Counted from the first letter of the stretch, positions 19,434-30,910 are shown. The stretch: DNA of 64,000 nucleotides from Gari tellinella (GCA_922989275.2 OV277863.1:49334999-49398998); one strand, 5' to 3'. The notes: generated from the letters alone by a model not told the origin. Translations and numbers: made by a program.

Positions 19434-19676
19434 GGGGCCCGTTTCATAAAACTTCTTACGACAAATTTTGTCGTAAGTCAAATTATAAAAGTATCAATTT
19501 CTTTTTATTTCTCCATCGAATCCTGTCTTGTGACATCTTTTTGGAATCGTCTTGAAAAGACGATTCCAAAAAGATGTCACAAGACAGGATTAGATAGAGA
19601 AATCAGAGATTAAATGTATTTTAAAGTTTTGACTTACGACACCATTTGTCGTAAGATGTTTTATGAAACGGGCCCC
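19434..19676. repeat. 240 bp foldback element, GGGGCCCGTTTCATAAAACTT family, copy 2
   Basis: Starts GGGGCCCGTTTCATAAAACT and ends TTTATGAAACGGGCCCC: near-perfect terminal inverted repeats. The middle pairs TCCTGTCTTGTGACATCTTT with AAAGATGTCACAAGACAGGA. No protein frame; non-autonomous. Confidence 0.85.
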
Positions 19677-19731
19677 TGGTGCACATCATAAGTGCGCCTT
19701 CTCATCATCATCAATCTTGATGGAGATGAAG

Positions 19732-19758
19732 TAATAATAATAATAATAATAATAATAA
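19732..19758 (+). repeat. (AAT)n microsatellite
   Basis: About nine AAT units between 19732 and 19758. Confidence 0.9.
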
Positions 19759-19759
19759 A

Positions 19760-21150
19760 CCTGTATTACCATACACTCTTCCAACGCAGCGTCTCAGCAG
19801 GGTATGCAGCATTAGCTAGCAAAGCGAGACGTCATGAGACCAAGTAAGTAGTGTAGACCCTGATCACAGATCCGTTGGTGAATTTGCAACGCCGCAACTG
19901 GTATTGGTCAATACAGTTTGATGTTCTTTTTAACTCATTCATCTCTTTAATTTCTAGTGGACTATTCCAGTTTCTAATTTAGTTTGGTCCTCTTCCGGCC
20001 ATTTAGGGGTGTTCGATTATAATGTAACGCAAGCTGGCAAACAGTGCCAATCTTGTTCAGTATTTGCAGTTTTGCGGCGTCTGATAAAGATCTAAACTGT
20101 ATGAAACTCGTGTTGCAATTACGTCAGTCACTCTGCCTTTATTGTAAATTTGAAACGATAGTACAGATAAAACGACAATATGGCTATGAAGGGATACACC
20201 ACTGACGGTTTATTTGGTGATAAAGGGGTTAAGCAGTGTCTTTTTCCAAACACAGTTGAATATAGGTGATTTGAACCATTGTCGTCGGAAGAAATAATTA
20301 AAAAGGAAGCTTTGTTCATTTAGTAATAAGGAACTAATATGAACAAGTAATAATTTACCGAATTTTTGATGCATGTATTGATAAATATGGGTCAATGCTT
20401 CTTTAACCCTTTCATCGCAAACTTGTCTTATGCTTAAAACATTTCATATGCATTTACTTTTCAAATGAAAGGCATTTGTACTAAATAAATTCAAACATGT
20501 TTCAAATAGTTCTGATTTTGATCTTGACGCCGATTTACTTGGCGTTTGACCTGGATAAATATTTTTGAATTTCCGAGGAGCCGCGATGGCGATGAATAAT
20601 CTAGAATTGAATACGAACTTCCTGGCGAGAGCATGTATATTGATAACCTGAAACAGTTTGTGCATTTACAAGGACACGTAACTTATGTAAATAGTACATT
20701 GGATCCCCTGTATCACGACTACCAGATTGCGTTTATTATACGATGTAGACGCCAAATGCCTGCTTTGAGCCATGCGCACTCTTCCCCGTCGTGTGAAAGC
20801 CATTTTTGGTGTCTACGACGTATATATTCAGATTCAGATTCAAACAGTAAAATATAAACTCCCGTATGAGCTGTCTGTGTTTGTGTCACCTTGATTTAAG
20901 CTGTCACCTGTCACCTGTCTTTTTATAATCAATAAGCCTTCGTTTTAGTGGTCGTATAAGAGAGGTTCACTGTACATAATTGGCGATAGTACAACCACTC
21001 TAAAGTTCGAAAGCTTATTTTCGTTGTTTAACCCGTTACTCCATATATACACATCTTAAATCTTTAATTTCTACCTCCACTGTAGAAAATAGTTTTTACT
21101 TTATACAGTCATAAATATGCACATCAGAAATATTTTATATTCTAACAGAC
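19760..21150. other. Intergenic, no gene seen
   Basis: Contains decayed palindromes (20036-20104 with TGCGGCGTCTGATAAAGATC; 20505-20570) and the right end of a CAGTAAAACCTC-type element near 20920-20975 (GTCGTATAAGAGAGGTTCAC). No coding exon recognised. Confidence 0.5.
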
Positions 21151-21157
21151 GGTAGCC

Positions 21158-21206
21158 TTAAACAGGTTGAAAGTAAAGCAGAATGCTTTACTTTCAACAT
21201 GCTTTA
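21158..21206. repeat. AAACAGGTTGAAAGTAAAGC hairpin
   Basis: TTAAACAGGTTGAAAGTAAAGC followed at once by its near complement GCTTTACTTTCAACATGCTTTAA; loop reduced to AGAAT. Short member of the family at 24489 and 48357. Confidence 0.7.
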
Positions 21207-21464
21207 ATTGGCCTTTTGTATTAAAAGGCTATGTGACCCAAGCTATTTATGGATATTGCAACGAATTCTCCCTATTTTCTTGCTTGGAGATTCCATTATA
21301 TATTAACACGATAAGAAACTGCTTTTGGTTTGTTTGCATTTGAAATGAAGGACTTTTATTTGTTATACTTATAAGTACAAACCATAGACAAATTTAGTAT
21401 CAATATGCGCAGCAATCTATTGGTTACACGATAGTGTTTTTTTTTCAATGTGATTTAATCAACC

Positions 21465-21747
21465 GCAACCGTGGCCTAGTGGTTAGGGCGTCCGCCTCGG
21501 AAGCGGGAGGTCGAAGGTTCGAATCCCGGAGCCGGATACGGGGTTGGGACTGATGTGGCCGGTTGGTGAGCCGCCAGGTAGTTAAACGAATGGTTACCGT
21601 AGGCCCGTCTCTGCCAGGCGCCCGGCAATAAGAGAAGGGATTCGGGAGGTTCTGTGCGCGCAAAAAAGGATAGGTGCCTCATAAGCCAAACTGGCTGGCC
21701 CTTTCAATAGGGGTGACACTATAATAAACAAAGCCTTTACATTTGCA
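21465..21747 (+). repeat. SINE with tRNA-like head
   Basis: The head at 21465-21537 has an A box (GTGGCCTAGTGGTTAGGG) and B box (GGTTCGAATCC) 40 bases apart. The body (GCCGCCAGGTAGTTAAACGA, GCCCGTCTCTGCCAGGCGCC) and 3' end (AATAAACAAAGCC) are unlike tRNA. The acceptor ends do not pair, so this is a SINE and not a functional tRNA. Confidence 0.75.
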
Positions 21748-21999
21748 GATTATAATTTTGTGTGTGAATGACGATGGTGTGAAAAGTAAAAGTTGCAAAT
21801 GTACAGTTTCTTTATCGTGTTAGTATAGATATACAAATATAACTGCAGTGTTTGTCCATACACAGCACATTAGCGTTTCATATTATATAGCAAAAAGCGC
21901 AGATACTGATGAACGACCCAATGGATGCTTAACCCTTTCCCCAATAGAAGCGACTTTTAGCGCATTTAATTTATTCCTCCGCTGAAGAAAATAGTTCCA

Positions 22000-22140
22000 A
22001 ATTATACAGTCATGAATATAATTCATAAGAATTATTTTCAGTTTCCTTGCAGATTATAGCTTAAAGCACATTCTGCTTTACTTTCAACCTGCTTTAAGTA
22101 GCCACCTATCTTCAAAACTAATACAGGCTATGGGGTAAAG
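22000..22140. repeat. Hairpin-family remnant
   Basis: TAGCTTAAAGCACATTCTGC and TTTACTTTCAACCTGCTTTA, flanked by TCCGCTGAAGAAAATAGTTCC and GGCTATGGGGTAAAGGGTTAA. These flanks recur with the hairpins at 24489 and 48357, which defines a larger element of about 250 bp beginning near CCCTTTCCCCAATAGAAGCG. Confidence 0.5.
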
Positions 22141-22195
22141 GGTTAAACTATTTGCTATTGTCCACTGTATGGATTATAGGCAGAAATGGGTAAAG

Positions 22196-22645
22196 ATGGG
22201 TAACTGATTAACACATTAATTAACGCCCTGTGAACTCTTCCATTCTTATTTATTGGAGTATATGTACAGTGGAGAATCTGTTATTCTTTCCCAATAAACG
22301 CGTTTACGCTAAAACTATTATTTGCAGTGCAAACAGTTTGGAGCCAGATCAGACGCAAGGTAACCCGGCGTCTGATCAGGCTCCAAACTATTTGCCACCA
22401 AGATAAACAAGAATTATCAGAATTGTCCAAAAGTTGTTATTTTCTACGTTTTAGTGATTTGCGTTTGCGCACGTTTGCGTTTAAACGGGAAAGAATAACA
22501 GATTCTCCACTGTAGTCTATTTTCATCTAAGGGGTGGCTGGTCTAAATTTTGATTCCTATCAGCAAATAATGTGGTCTCTGAACAGAGTCTACCCTGCTT
22601 GCCTTTGTCACTTTTATAGAAGGCTAGGCACACATGGGTTAAGGA
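22196..22645 (+). repeat. CATTTGTGCCC-type element interrupted by another element
   Basis: Left piece ATTAACGCCCTGTGAACTCT to about 22263 and right piece from 22515 (TTTTCATCTAAGGGGTGGCT to CACACATGGGTTAA) match the continuous element at 8936 and 25741. The composite TA-CAGTGGAG element lies between them, a nested insertion. Confidence 0.7.
22265..22514. repeat. Composite TA-CAGTGGAG element, copy 3 (full length, nested)
   Basis: TACAGTGGAGAATCTGTTAT to AACAGATTCTCCACTGTA, 250 bp, reverse relative to 7987. It sits inside the older element at 22196-22645 with TA at both borders. Confidence 0.8.
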
Positions 22646-22763
22646 AATTTAAGTAAATCAGAAAACGAATAACACGACAACGTTAACCAAGACAAAGTAC
22701 TCACCATTATCCGAGGAAAGGCAAGAATTCTAAACCAAATTGTCTCAAAGGTTCTGCTAGTAT

Positions 22764-23129
22764 TACAGTACTCCCTCTCTACACAACACCCAATGGGAGA
22801 CAAATATTGTTTGTGTTTTTCGGAGGGATTCGTTATAGGAAGGGAATATTAATACCCTAAGAGTAATTTTGCAACCCGTTTGAACCCAGATCAGACGCCA
22901 TGTAACGCGGTGTCTGGTCGGGATTCAAACTTTTTGTCGTTTGTCTTTATGTTTTTGAAAATGTCCAATACAGAGCATTGAGATAAACAGCAGTCGACAC
23001 GTATAAACAGACGATATATCAGCAGTGAAATCGTTAGTTATTAACATCTTGTTTGGGGGAATAGCGGCAAGGGTCATTGTAAGGAGAGAATCGTCGTTCG
23101 GAGGGCCGTTGTAGGGAGGGAGCACTGTA
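22764..23129. repeat. Inverted-repeat element, TA-CAGCGCTCCC family, copy 2
   Basis: TACAGTACTCCCTCTCTACA to GTAGGGAGGGAGCACTGTA. CACCCAATGGGAGACAAATA and GGAGGGCCGTTGTAGGG match copy 1 at 425-776. It too carries a 65 bp palindrome inside (22873-22938) at the corresponding place, so the palindrome was present before the copies spread. Confidence 0.72.
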
Positions 23130-24052
23130 GTCAATAAATATTTACACTAATATTAGCAATCTACATGTTGGAGTAGACGTTTCAGGCACATACATGTATG
23201 TGTTAAATCTTTTGGTACTGTTTTGCAGCACCGGTGTCGGAATGATATTAAGCGCTTGGAAAATTGACAGCAATTAATATACCGGTATTAATGCAGAAGG
23301 GAGTTATGGAATTGATTGCAACGAATTCGTTTCTATGGGTTAAACGAACACATGTAAATCTATGTCAATGATAATTTTAGTGTAAGTCAATCAAACTCCG
23401 GTTATTCCACGTCGACTATATCAATCCAAGCGATTATGTGATACTCAGCGTCTCATCTGGTTCCAAATAGTTTGAAATCCATATTATATTTTCTGACAGA
23501 AAATGATTTTTATCTACTTTGATAAGTATCGCAAGAGGTAAAATTTGCAGATGATAGAGTCTGTGACGCACGAGTCCGATCCTGCAATTTTGCTACCGCT
23601 GGTACCCGGTTCAATTCTCAGACTCGATTTATGTGCATTCGTTTTCTAAAATCTCACCAGGGTGTCAAACAGTTTGGATTCGGATGAGAGACCGTGTTTC
23701 ACGGCGTCTTATCTGGATCCAAACTGTTTGCAACAGTTATCAAGAATTTACCCGTACAGTGTGAACACTTAAGTTCACCATAGCTATGTACACCAAAACC
23801 TTGTTAAATACTAGTAGCGTCTTTTGGACTCGCAATAAATAAATCTAACTAGTGCACAAGTCTCAACCTGCAAATTTCGCTATCGCTGGTACCCGGTTTT
23901 ATTTGAAGTTCAGATAAAGCGCTAGGAAAGGAGTGTCTGGTCGATTTGATAAGATAAAGTTAGAAATATTGCCCTCATAACACACAGCATCCAAAACCTG
24001 ACAGTTAGTTTTAAATGAAAGGGCAAATATAGCCACAAAGACCTCCTTCAAG
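23130..24052. other. Upstream region of gene 2
   Basis: Probable 5' flank and 5' UTR. Contains a 65 bp palindrome at 23662-23733 (GTTTGGATTCGGATGAGAGA) and a repeated GCTATCGCTGGTACCCGGTT motif at about 23602 and 23880. An AAATATAG at about 24026 is TATA-like but too near the ATG to be trusted. No exon recognised. Confidence 0.4.
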
Positions 24053-24137
24053 ATGCACACTTCTACACTAGCAACCTTTTTGGTTTTGTTTATGTTTGAT
24101 GGATTCGTAGGCGCTGCAAACAACATCAAAAGCGACG
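24053..24137 (+). CDS. Gene 2 first coding exon: signal peptide
   Basis: ATG in a good context (A at -3) opens a 28-codon frame: MHTSTLATFLVLFMFDGFVG, then AANNIKSD. This is a short n-region, an 11-residue hydrophobic core and a plausible cleavage site after FVG or AA. The frame ends at G|GTAAGTG in phase 1, exactly the phase needed for the Ig(A) exon at 29141 (split codon gives Asp). No better start exon was seen between the gene 1 poly(A) site and 29141. An upstream non-coding exon cannot be excluded. Confidence 0.75.
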
Positions 24138-24169
24138 GTAAGTGATCCATTATGTTAATCACAAATAGT

Positions 24170-24350
24170 GGTGGAGAAGGCGTTATTATTTCCAATTAAA
24201 CACATTTATGCTAAAAACCGTATATACATTACCAGCAGTTTAGAGCAAGATCAGACACCGGCGTCTGATCTGGCTCTAAACTATTTGCCAGTCAGATAAG
24301 AACAAATCGGCACAATTCTATAAACATTTTAAATTGCTATATTTCATTGC
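24170..24350. repeat. Composite element, decayed, right after the signal-peptide exon
   Basis: GTGGAGAAGGCGTTATTATT starts 30 bases after the donor; palindrome at 24231-24292 (TTTAGAGCAAGATCAGACAC with GTCTGATCTGGCTCTAAACT). Confidence 0.6.
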
Positions 24351-24488
24351 ATTATACTTGTGTTTGGTTTCGTGCAACCAATTACCCTATAAATAAGCAT
24401 GTTTACATATTTAAGACAACAGAAGAATATTAGTCCAATTTATAAAGTCATGAACACTATAACACGTTTATATATCTTAGCAAATTGT

Positions 24489-24562
24489 AGCTTAAAGCAG
24501 GCTGAAAGTAAAGCAGAATGCGCCCTCAGGCGCATTCTGCTTTACTTTCAACCTGCTTTCAG
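24489..24562. repeat. Near-perfect 70 bp hairpin, AAGCAGGCTGAAAGTAAAGC family
   Basis: AAGCAGGCTGAAAGTAAAGCAGAATGCGCC pairs with its complement across a CTCA loop, with a single mismatch visible in the arms (quoted here only as positions 24493-24560). Flanks TAGCAAATTGTAGCTTA and GGCTATGGGGTAAGGGGTTAA are shared with other members. Confidence 0.8.
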
Positions 24563-24699
24563 TGTTCTTCTGTCTTCAAACTAGACACTGGCTATGGGGT
24601 AAGGGGTTAAACGGTAAAGAATGACGTCTTTTCCACAGATTATGGTTATTTGTATTTGCTAGTTTCAGTTCGGCTACTGTAATGTCACACCAGTGTACA

Positions 24700-25740
24700 T
24701 ATTGTTTGAATTGTTTACCAGGTTAGCTTATGAACCGAATAGTCTTGATATGTGCAACCAGCTTTGATCCTAATCAAACGCAAAATAACTAGACGTTTGT
24801 CAACCGGATTGTATACACGAACCTGTAAACAAAGAACAGAAAATGCCGTTTTCATAATTTTATTTAACTAACCTATGTGCGAACGACTAATATTCAGCGC
24901 CCATAAGTATACAGTGAATCTCACTTAAAACGAAGTCACAGGACCGCCTAATTTCTTTCGTTATATACCAATTCTGTCAAACCAGGTCCATTTTAATACA
25001 TCTTCATTAGCAAAAGTTTTTTTCATTAAATTCAATATTTTGTTATATCCCATTTCGTTATAATTGAGTTTCACTGTAATCAAAATTGAACATGGAAAAC
25101 ACTTGTTCGCATCTCTGACAAAGAGACATACATCGTTCCTGATTTGACTTTTGTTTGCTTTTCTATATGAAAGGGGAACATATCTAGTACATGTATCTAC
25201 ACTGTTAAAGCGACTCGCAACCAACTGGTGTATTAGCAAAATTAAAAGAAATACTCATATAGAAGCAAATGGGTTGCATTATCGTGCATCTGGCATCACA
25301 TAGATATGATCAGTCCAAAAATATCTTAAAAAGTAGGTTAAACCGATCCCCAGAAATTGATGATCCTGCTTAGCTAAAACGGTAAAGCGTTTAGCTTAAT
25401 TTTCATTTTAAGTCGCCGCAGGCTTAGTCCCTGGTTCGAATCCCACCTGAGCTAATTTATTTTTTCACTGAAATGCATATTTTTAAACAACAGAATATCT
25501 TACCCTAAACTAATATTTACTTGTTTATATAAGCGTTTTGTTACTATTTTTATGCTAGATCTTGTTACCAGTCTCTTTAACGCATACCAGCATTTGCCAA
25601 CATTTTATTTTCATATAAAAGCAAGACACCCACTATTGCAGGTCATATTTGAGTTAATTTGGCGAACAGAAATTGAACTATTTTGCGACATCATCTGCCA
25701 AAAAGATATACAGTCAAACTTAAACTGTACGACTACTTTT
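24700..25740. other. Gene 2 intron 1, no gene seen; tRNA-like remnant at 25363-25457
   Basis: TGCTTAGCTAAAACGGTAAAGCG and CCCTGGTTCGAATCCCACC resemble A and B boxes, and the ends GCTTAGC/CTGAGCT partly pair, but the spacing is too long and the anticodon arm does not form. A tRNA pseudogene or SINE head is likely. Nothing else recognised. Confidence 0.4.
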
Positions 25741-25972
25741 TAACCCATTTGCGCCCAGTGGTTTCTTCCTTGCTTATAGTATTGTATTATTCATTTTTTA
25801 CGTATATAAGGGGTGCCTGGTCAAAACTTTCATTTTCATTTTGTTTTATATTGAAATTCCTATCCGCAAACAGTGCAGACTCTGATCAGACGCCGCATAA
25901 TGCGGCGTATGATCAGAGTCTACACTGTTTGCCTATGTCCACTATATGGGTTCGTTGGCACCAATGGGTTAA
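25741..25972 (+). repeat. CATTTGTGCCC element with GTGTAGACT palindrome, copy 3 (best preserved)
   Basis: TTAACCCATTTGCGCCCAGT to TGGCACCAATGGGTTAA. The ends AACCCATTTG/CAATGGGTT are themselves inverted. Palindrome 25866-25934: GCAGACTCTGATCAGACGCC with GGCGTATGATCAGAGTCTAC. Confidence 0.75.
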
Positions 25973-26246
25973 TATCATTGGGGATAATAAGTCACGCTAT
26001 TATTTAAAGCAGTATAAAAATAACTCAAACAACTTATATAGAGGAGTTGTTTTGCATTTCAATCCTGAAAATGCGTCGATAGGATGTTTTGAATGCGTGC
26101 TTAATAGAATAGTGTCTGTTGTACATGTACGACAGCATAAAGGATTAGTTAATATGACCCGTTATCTTCTAGTACACATGTGACACTCAGATGACAGAGA
26201 CAAGGTGTGTTAACCCTTCCACCCCGATTGGCGTTAAAGTCCATTT

Positions 26247-26313
26247 ATCGAGCAGTTTTGATCCTTATCAGACGTTGTACGCGGAGTCTGGCCAAGACGC
26301 AAACTGCCTGACA
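26247..26313. repeat. 65 bp palindrome, diverged
   Basis: GAGCAGTTTTGATCCTTATC with GGAGTCTGGCCAAGACGCAA; flanks CCCTTCCACCCCGATTGGCG and GCGGTTAAAGGGATAAAC. Confidence 0.55.
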
Positions 26314-26559
26314 GTCGTATCGATATTTCGTTGGTTACACTGTTAAAAATCTTGCTTTGAAATACTAGTAAATGCAACATTTTTACAGCAGACGATCAAA
26401 TGGCGGTTAAAGGGATAAACTAAACGATTAAATTCAATTTGGTGGGGAAAGGGTTTAAAGGGTCATGAAATATCAGAGTACCCCATAAGTAAATATAACC
26501 TCAATTTCTTTCATGAAAGTGTTCAATGCTTGTTATTCTTTGTGGCATTTAACTATACA

Positions 26560-26708
26560 CAATCTTGAATGTAACAAAACGATATCTAGAATTAGTGTTA
26601 TTTATCAAACACTATCAAGAATTTGTGTCATTAACAAAACATTATCTTGAATTTGTATTATTGAGTAAAGCCCCGTCTTACATTTGTGTCATTTACCAAA
26701 ACATATTT
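26560..26708 (+). repeat. Degenerate tandem repeat, unit about 30 bp
   Basis: About five units resembling TATCTTGAATTTGTGTCATT plus AACAAAACAT. Units differ by several bases each. No coding potential. Confidence 0.55.
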
Positions 26709-26719
26709 TGAAAACAACA

Positions 26720-27945
26720 TATACAATAATGTTTGAGAGAACTACTGAAGATCTTGCCTACCAGGTGCGAGCACACTTATAAGTATTCTAAAAAAAATTG
26801 TAGCCGAATCAGACACCGAGTAACTCGGCGTTTCATGAGGAATCAATCTGTTTTGTATATGCTAATATGTTTTCTAAGTCAAAACTAGTTAACTCTGAAT
26901 ATTGAATGAAACAACTTCAAACCATTTGCAGACGACAAAAGTTTAACCCATTACCTCATAGTTAATGTGTGTTTTACGCCTTGAAGTTATACCTCCACTG
27001 AAGAAAAAGGTTCCAATGTATACAGTGATAGAAATGCACCATAGGAAAAAGTTTCTACACCATTGCAGATGGTATCATAAAACATATGCATATTTTTCAG
27101 ACAGTCCATAAGTACAACCACGATACCATGCGATTCTCAACAAACACGCATCAATAAGTTTATGCTAGTTTTATGTATAGTTATGTTGCTTTTATTTAGT
27201 TTGGCGGCACTCTAAAACCAATATTTTGCCATTAATTTGTACTTCAAAGAGTATTTGAAACTTGTCTTATCCTACTAAACACTATATCGATAACAGGACT
27301 ATATAGCCGATTACAACTCATTTTGAAAACGTTAAACAACCATTTTGTATTAAAGTAAATGAGTATAACCAACACTCCGGTTGTGCCATCGATTGCTATT
27401 ATAGCAAAGTAACTATTCTATTATCCACTTTATTATGCTATGCCACTGTTTTGTATATATCTAGGGAAAGGGCCAATGATAATGTTGTAATAACGTGTAG
27501 CCTAATCCCTTTGCACATGTTATTATGCAAATACATATATTTAAACTATAAAGCAGGCTGAAAGTAAAGCATAATTCGCCTAAAATAGGCTATGGGGGTA
27601 ATGTGTTAACCCATATCCTGCAATTTTCTACCTTGAAATTGTGGCCTAAAGGTTTTTCATATAAGATTTATGAGTTTTTTAAAGCAAGACATCTAAACAC
27701 GAATGTTAAACTGTTTGAATCTAGATCAGACACCGTGTTACTTAACGTCTGAACTGAGTTCAAGCTGTTTCCAAATAACAGTAAAGTCAGGATCGGCAGG
27801 CAAAGTCTCAGCTATTTCATTGCCAAGTTTTATCGTCTGCTTTAACCCTCTTACTGCCAGAATATCTTTGCACTGGTAGTGTCGTCTGCACTGTTTTTAA
27901 AATAAGAGTCAGGGCTGTTGTGACTGAAGAGATGTCGATACGAGT
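26720..27945. other. Gene 2 intron 1, mostly repeat remnants
   Basis: Decayed palindromes at about 26800-26850 (GAATCAGACACCGAGTAACT) and 27710-27775 (GAATCTAGATCAGACACCGT), and a hairpin-family arm at 27548. No coding exon recognised. Confidence 0.5.
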
Positions 27946-27947
27946 GT

Positions 27948-28019
27948 CGAACAGCTTAGTTCCTGATCCTGATCAGACGTCGCGTTCTGTGGCGTCTGAT
28001 CTGGATACAAACTGTTAGC
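27948..28019. repeat. 65 bp palindrome
   Basis: AGCTTAGTTCCTGATCCTGATCAG with GGCGTCTGATCTGGATACAA (arms cited by ends only); a CCTGAT duplication in the left arm. Confidence 0.6.
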
Positions 28020-28039
28020 AAAGTCAGCTTTTGGCGCCG

Positions 28040-29140
28040 TTGGCAGTTAAAGAGTTCATAAGACGCTATAATTGGCAGTTAATTGGTTTATATGTCCTTA
28101 CGATATATACATGTATGTATGTAAAGGAAGGTACACGGAGATAGTGTTGGGTAGTTTTGATAATTTGAGTTGTCAGATAAAGAACACGTAATGCAGATAT
28201 TGGAGAATTGAGACTAGCCTAAGTAATGGGTTTATAGAGTAGTTTCAGTTTCACTTTTTGAAAGTTTTCCACGTAACAATCTTACCCACATAGTCCGTCT
28301 CCCATTGAATATATATATATATATACATATATATATTTTTAAAACTCAATCCACTATAGCCATTCTATCTGAACTAATACAATGGCTAAGAAATTAATAA
28401 GACTTTTTCACTAAGAATTAGTGCAGATTCATTAGGTTTTGTTTTCAAACACCTATACGCTAATATTAGGACAAGGTTTCAACGGAGTTTCATTACACAA
28501 CCATCTGTTGTATTTCTTAAATGTCGACATTAGTAAAACTCTAAGAAGCCGTTTTTACAAATTGTTTTCAGTTGTTAAAACCAAAATTGTTTTTTCTGAC
28601 TTCGGGTAAGAGCTACTAGAGTACAATATGTTTTTACTACAAAAAACTCTATATTACTACCCCTAACGCGAATGCTAATTGATTATTAAAATGACATGTT
28701 GCAGCTTAGGAGCTTTCTGTTTGACTGTAACCTTGCTTTCAGCAGTCACCAGCCATAAACATATACTAATTTTAACAATATAGAGGCCGTAATATTAAGA
28801 TTTTACTGTAACAGTTATACAACTATCTGCGACTACATACAATATTGTAGATAGTTTCGATTCAGTTCAAATTACACGTATATTGGTTCTGATCAAGAAT
28901 CAGTTTGTTTGGCATTTGGCAACATCAACAATAAACCTTCGGACATTGTCAGCATTGTTGATCAAGACCAGCCGCATTGTTTCGCGACATATGATAACAT
29001 AAAGCACTTGAATCTGTTCTGTTCTGATAGCTTACAATGTCAGAAGTCATCTTTACGTACGACTCAGCGCATTGTCTAGCTGTAATTCTACGATTATTCA
29101 TTCTATTATAGCACACTAGCGCAATTCTGTTTATTTTCAG
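28040..29140. other. Gene 2 intron 1, right part, no gene seen
   Basis: An (AT)n run at 28308-28337 and the right end of a CAGTAAAACCTC-type element near 28700-28815 (GGAGCTTTCTGTTTGACTGT, ATTAAGATTTTACTGTA). No coding exon recognised before 29141. Confidence 0.5.
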
Positions 29141-29362
29141 ATCTAAAACCGAAAAGGTACAATGTCACAGAGGGTCAAACGTTTAGGGTGACGTGTGATA
29201 CTACGTCCATTTTCGTTGAATGGAGAGACGATGCAGGCGGCGTATTCACTGGTAAAACGTTGGTTATCCCTGACATCAAAAGAAGACTAACTGGGAACTT
29301 TAGATGTTCAAAGGTTCTTTCCCCCAATGATCCTATAGAAACTATCTACGTTAATGTGCAAT
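29141..29362 (+). CDS. Gene 2 exon: Ig(A) domain, unit 1
   Basis: A 74-codon exon, acceptor TTATTTTCAG|AT, donor CAAT|GTGAGTC. Canonical core: TEGQTFRVTC, VEW and NFRC; the usual Tyr before Cys is Phe. It is the N-terminal domain of the mature receptor, the most exposed position, and the most divergent of the four Ig(A) copies. The preceding intron is 5.0 kb, long for this gene. Confidence 0.88.
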
Positions 29363-30600
29363 GTGAGTCAATGTTTATTTCCCTTTTAAACACAAGACGC
29401 GATGGTAGGAATAACTATAATCATGCTTTGCTTGACATTATAAAAAAGTATATATCGCCAGCTAAGGGTGTTTTTCATATACGTATGTTTTTTTATAACA
29501 ACCTTATATACTCGGTAAATAAAGTCTTGCGACATTATATATAACAATAACCGTTCAAGACTTTTTCAGTCTGTAAAGGGCCAAAGAAAGACACAGTTCG
29601 GTTCAACATTACGATATCAAGATGCAACTTTTTTACCAAGTGAACACATTTGTTTGAACAGTCGAAGGGCATTAGGATATCCACTGAAAATCAGAAAGAA
29701 TATGAGTTTTAAAGTTGTCAGTGGCTAGATAAATAAAATAATCTATATGAAATCCAAGATATTAAAAGGAAATATGTATATCAATTAATTTTGATACAAA
29801 TTATTTTGGTTGTTTTGTGTGTGGTAGAGTAAAGGAGTGGGAAGGGGGAGGGGTGTATGTGGATTAGGTATCGATGCTCTTCATGCAAATGTCCAACGAG
29901 ACTTGGGCGGTCGGCGTCGGATAAGTGATTTTGTTGACGATTGTTATTCATTAACGCCGTACGTGATTTTAATTCAGAGACAGAACTGTGAACACTTTAG
30001 GTATATGTGAGCAATGCCATTCGGATGAATGGTTTACGGGACTGTGTCACGCTGGCGAAATAGCGCTTTTTTGCAGCTTTCGATTAGCGTTTGGCTCTGT
30101 CGTCAGGTGTATGTAATAAGTGAAAACTTACAAAACATATTTATATACTTAGTACGATATATGGACGTAAAAAAATACCTGGAATATACAGCCGTGTCAC
30201 AAGACTTTTTTGACCGAGTTCATGTATAAAAATCGGATTCGATGAAAAACACTAATACTTATTAGTATCTATATTAAATGTACACATTCAATAAAATCCT
30301 ATTAAAATAATATGATGAGTAGGCACTACACAGTTATACAGATGGTCAGAAGAAAACAAATAGATAGATGAAACTCAAACAGGATCCCATAAATATTATA
30401 TTGTACATTTGACCATATTCACTTAATGGCTGACGTACTTTAGTTTAAAACAAGTTGCAGATTTTATTGTATGTTTATTGATGCTTCTAAACGTCTTGAT
30501 ACACTGCACCATTGTGCAATTATACAATTTCCGGATAGAAAAGGTTTTTAAAGACATTTCCTTAAGCCTTTCACTCTCAATGGCGTCATAAAGCGCATGT
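29363..30600. other. Gene 2 intron, no gene seen
   Basis: Between Ig(A) and Ig(B) of unit 1. AT-rich; open frames here have no recognisable domain. A G-rich stretch (GGGAAGGGGGAGGGG) is near 29840. Confidence 0.5.
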
Positions 30601-30666
30601 GCAACTTGTTTTGATCCTGATCAGACGCCGCGTAAAACGGCGTCTGATAAGAATCAAAACTGTTTG
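30601..30666. repeat. 65 bp palindrome
   Basis: GTTTTGATCCTGATCAGACG with GGCGTCTGATAAGAATCAAA; flanks CCTTTCACTCTCAATGGCGT and AATGGCGAAGGGGTAAAA, the same as around 26247 and 58516. Confidence 0.7.
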
Positions 30667-30910
30667 ACACTTATATCGATATTTTTTTAAGTCATTATAC
30701 GTGAAATATTAGTTTGAAATGTTTTTGCAGACGACACTTTTGAAGCAGACGACAATCAAATGGCGAAGGGGTAAAAACCTCACGATTAATTTGGCAGTGA
30801 AATAGTTAAACTTTTTTCCCGAGTATATAACCTTTTTAGCCTATGAAAGGATTGTTTATATGAAATATACTGCACCAATAGATTGCAACAAAGGTTTTGA
30901 GGCATTGTTG

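Noticed and set aside
21465..21537. Functional tRNA gene
   Set aside because: A and B boxes are good, but acceptor-stem ends do not pair and the sequence continues into a SINE body with a tail.
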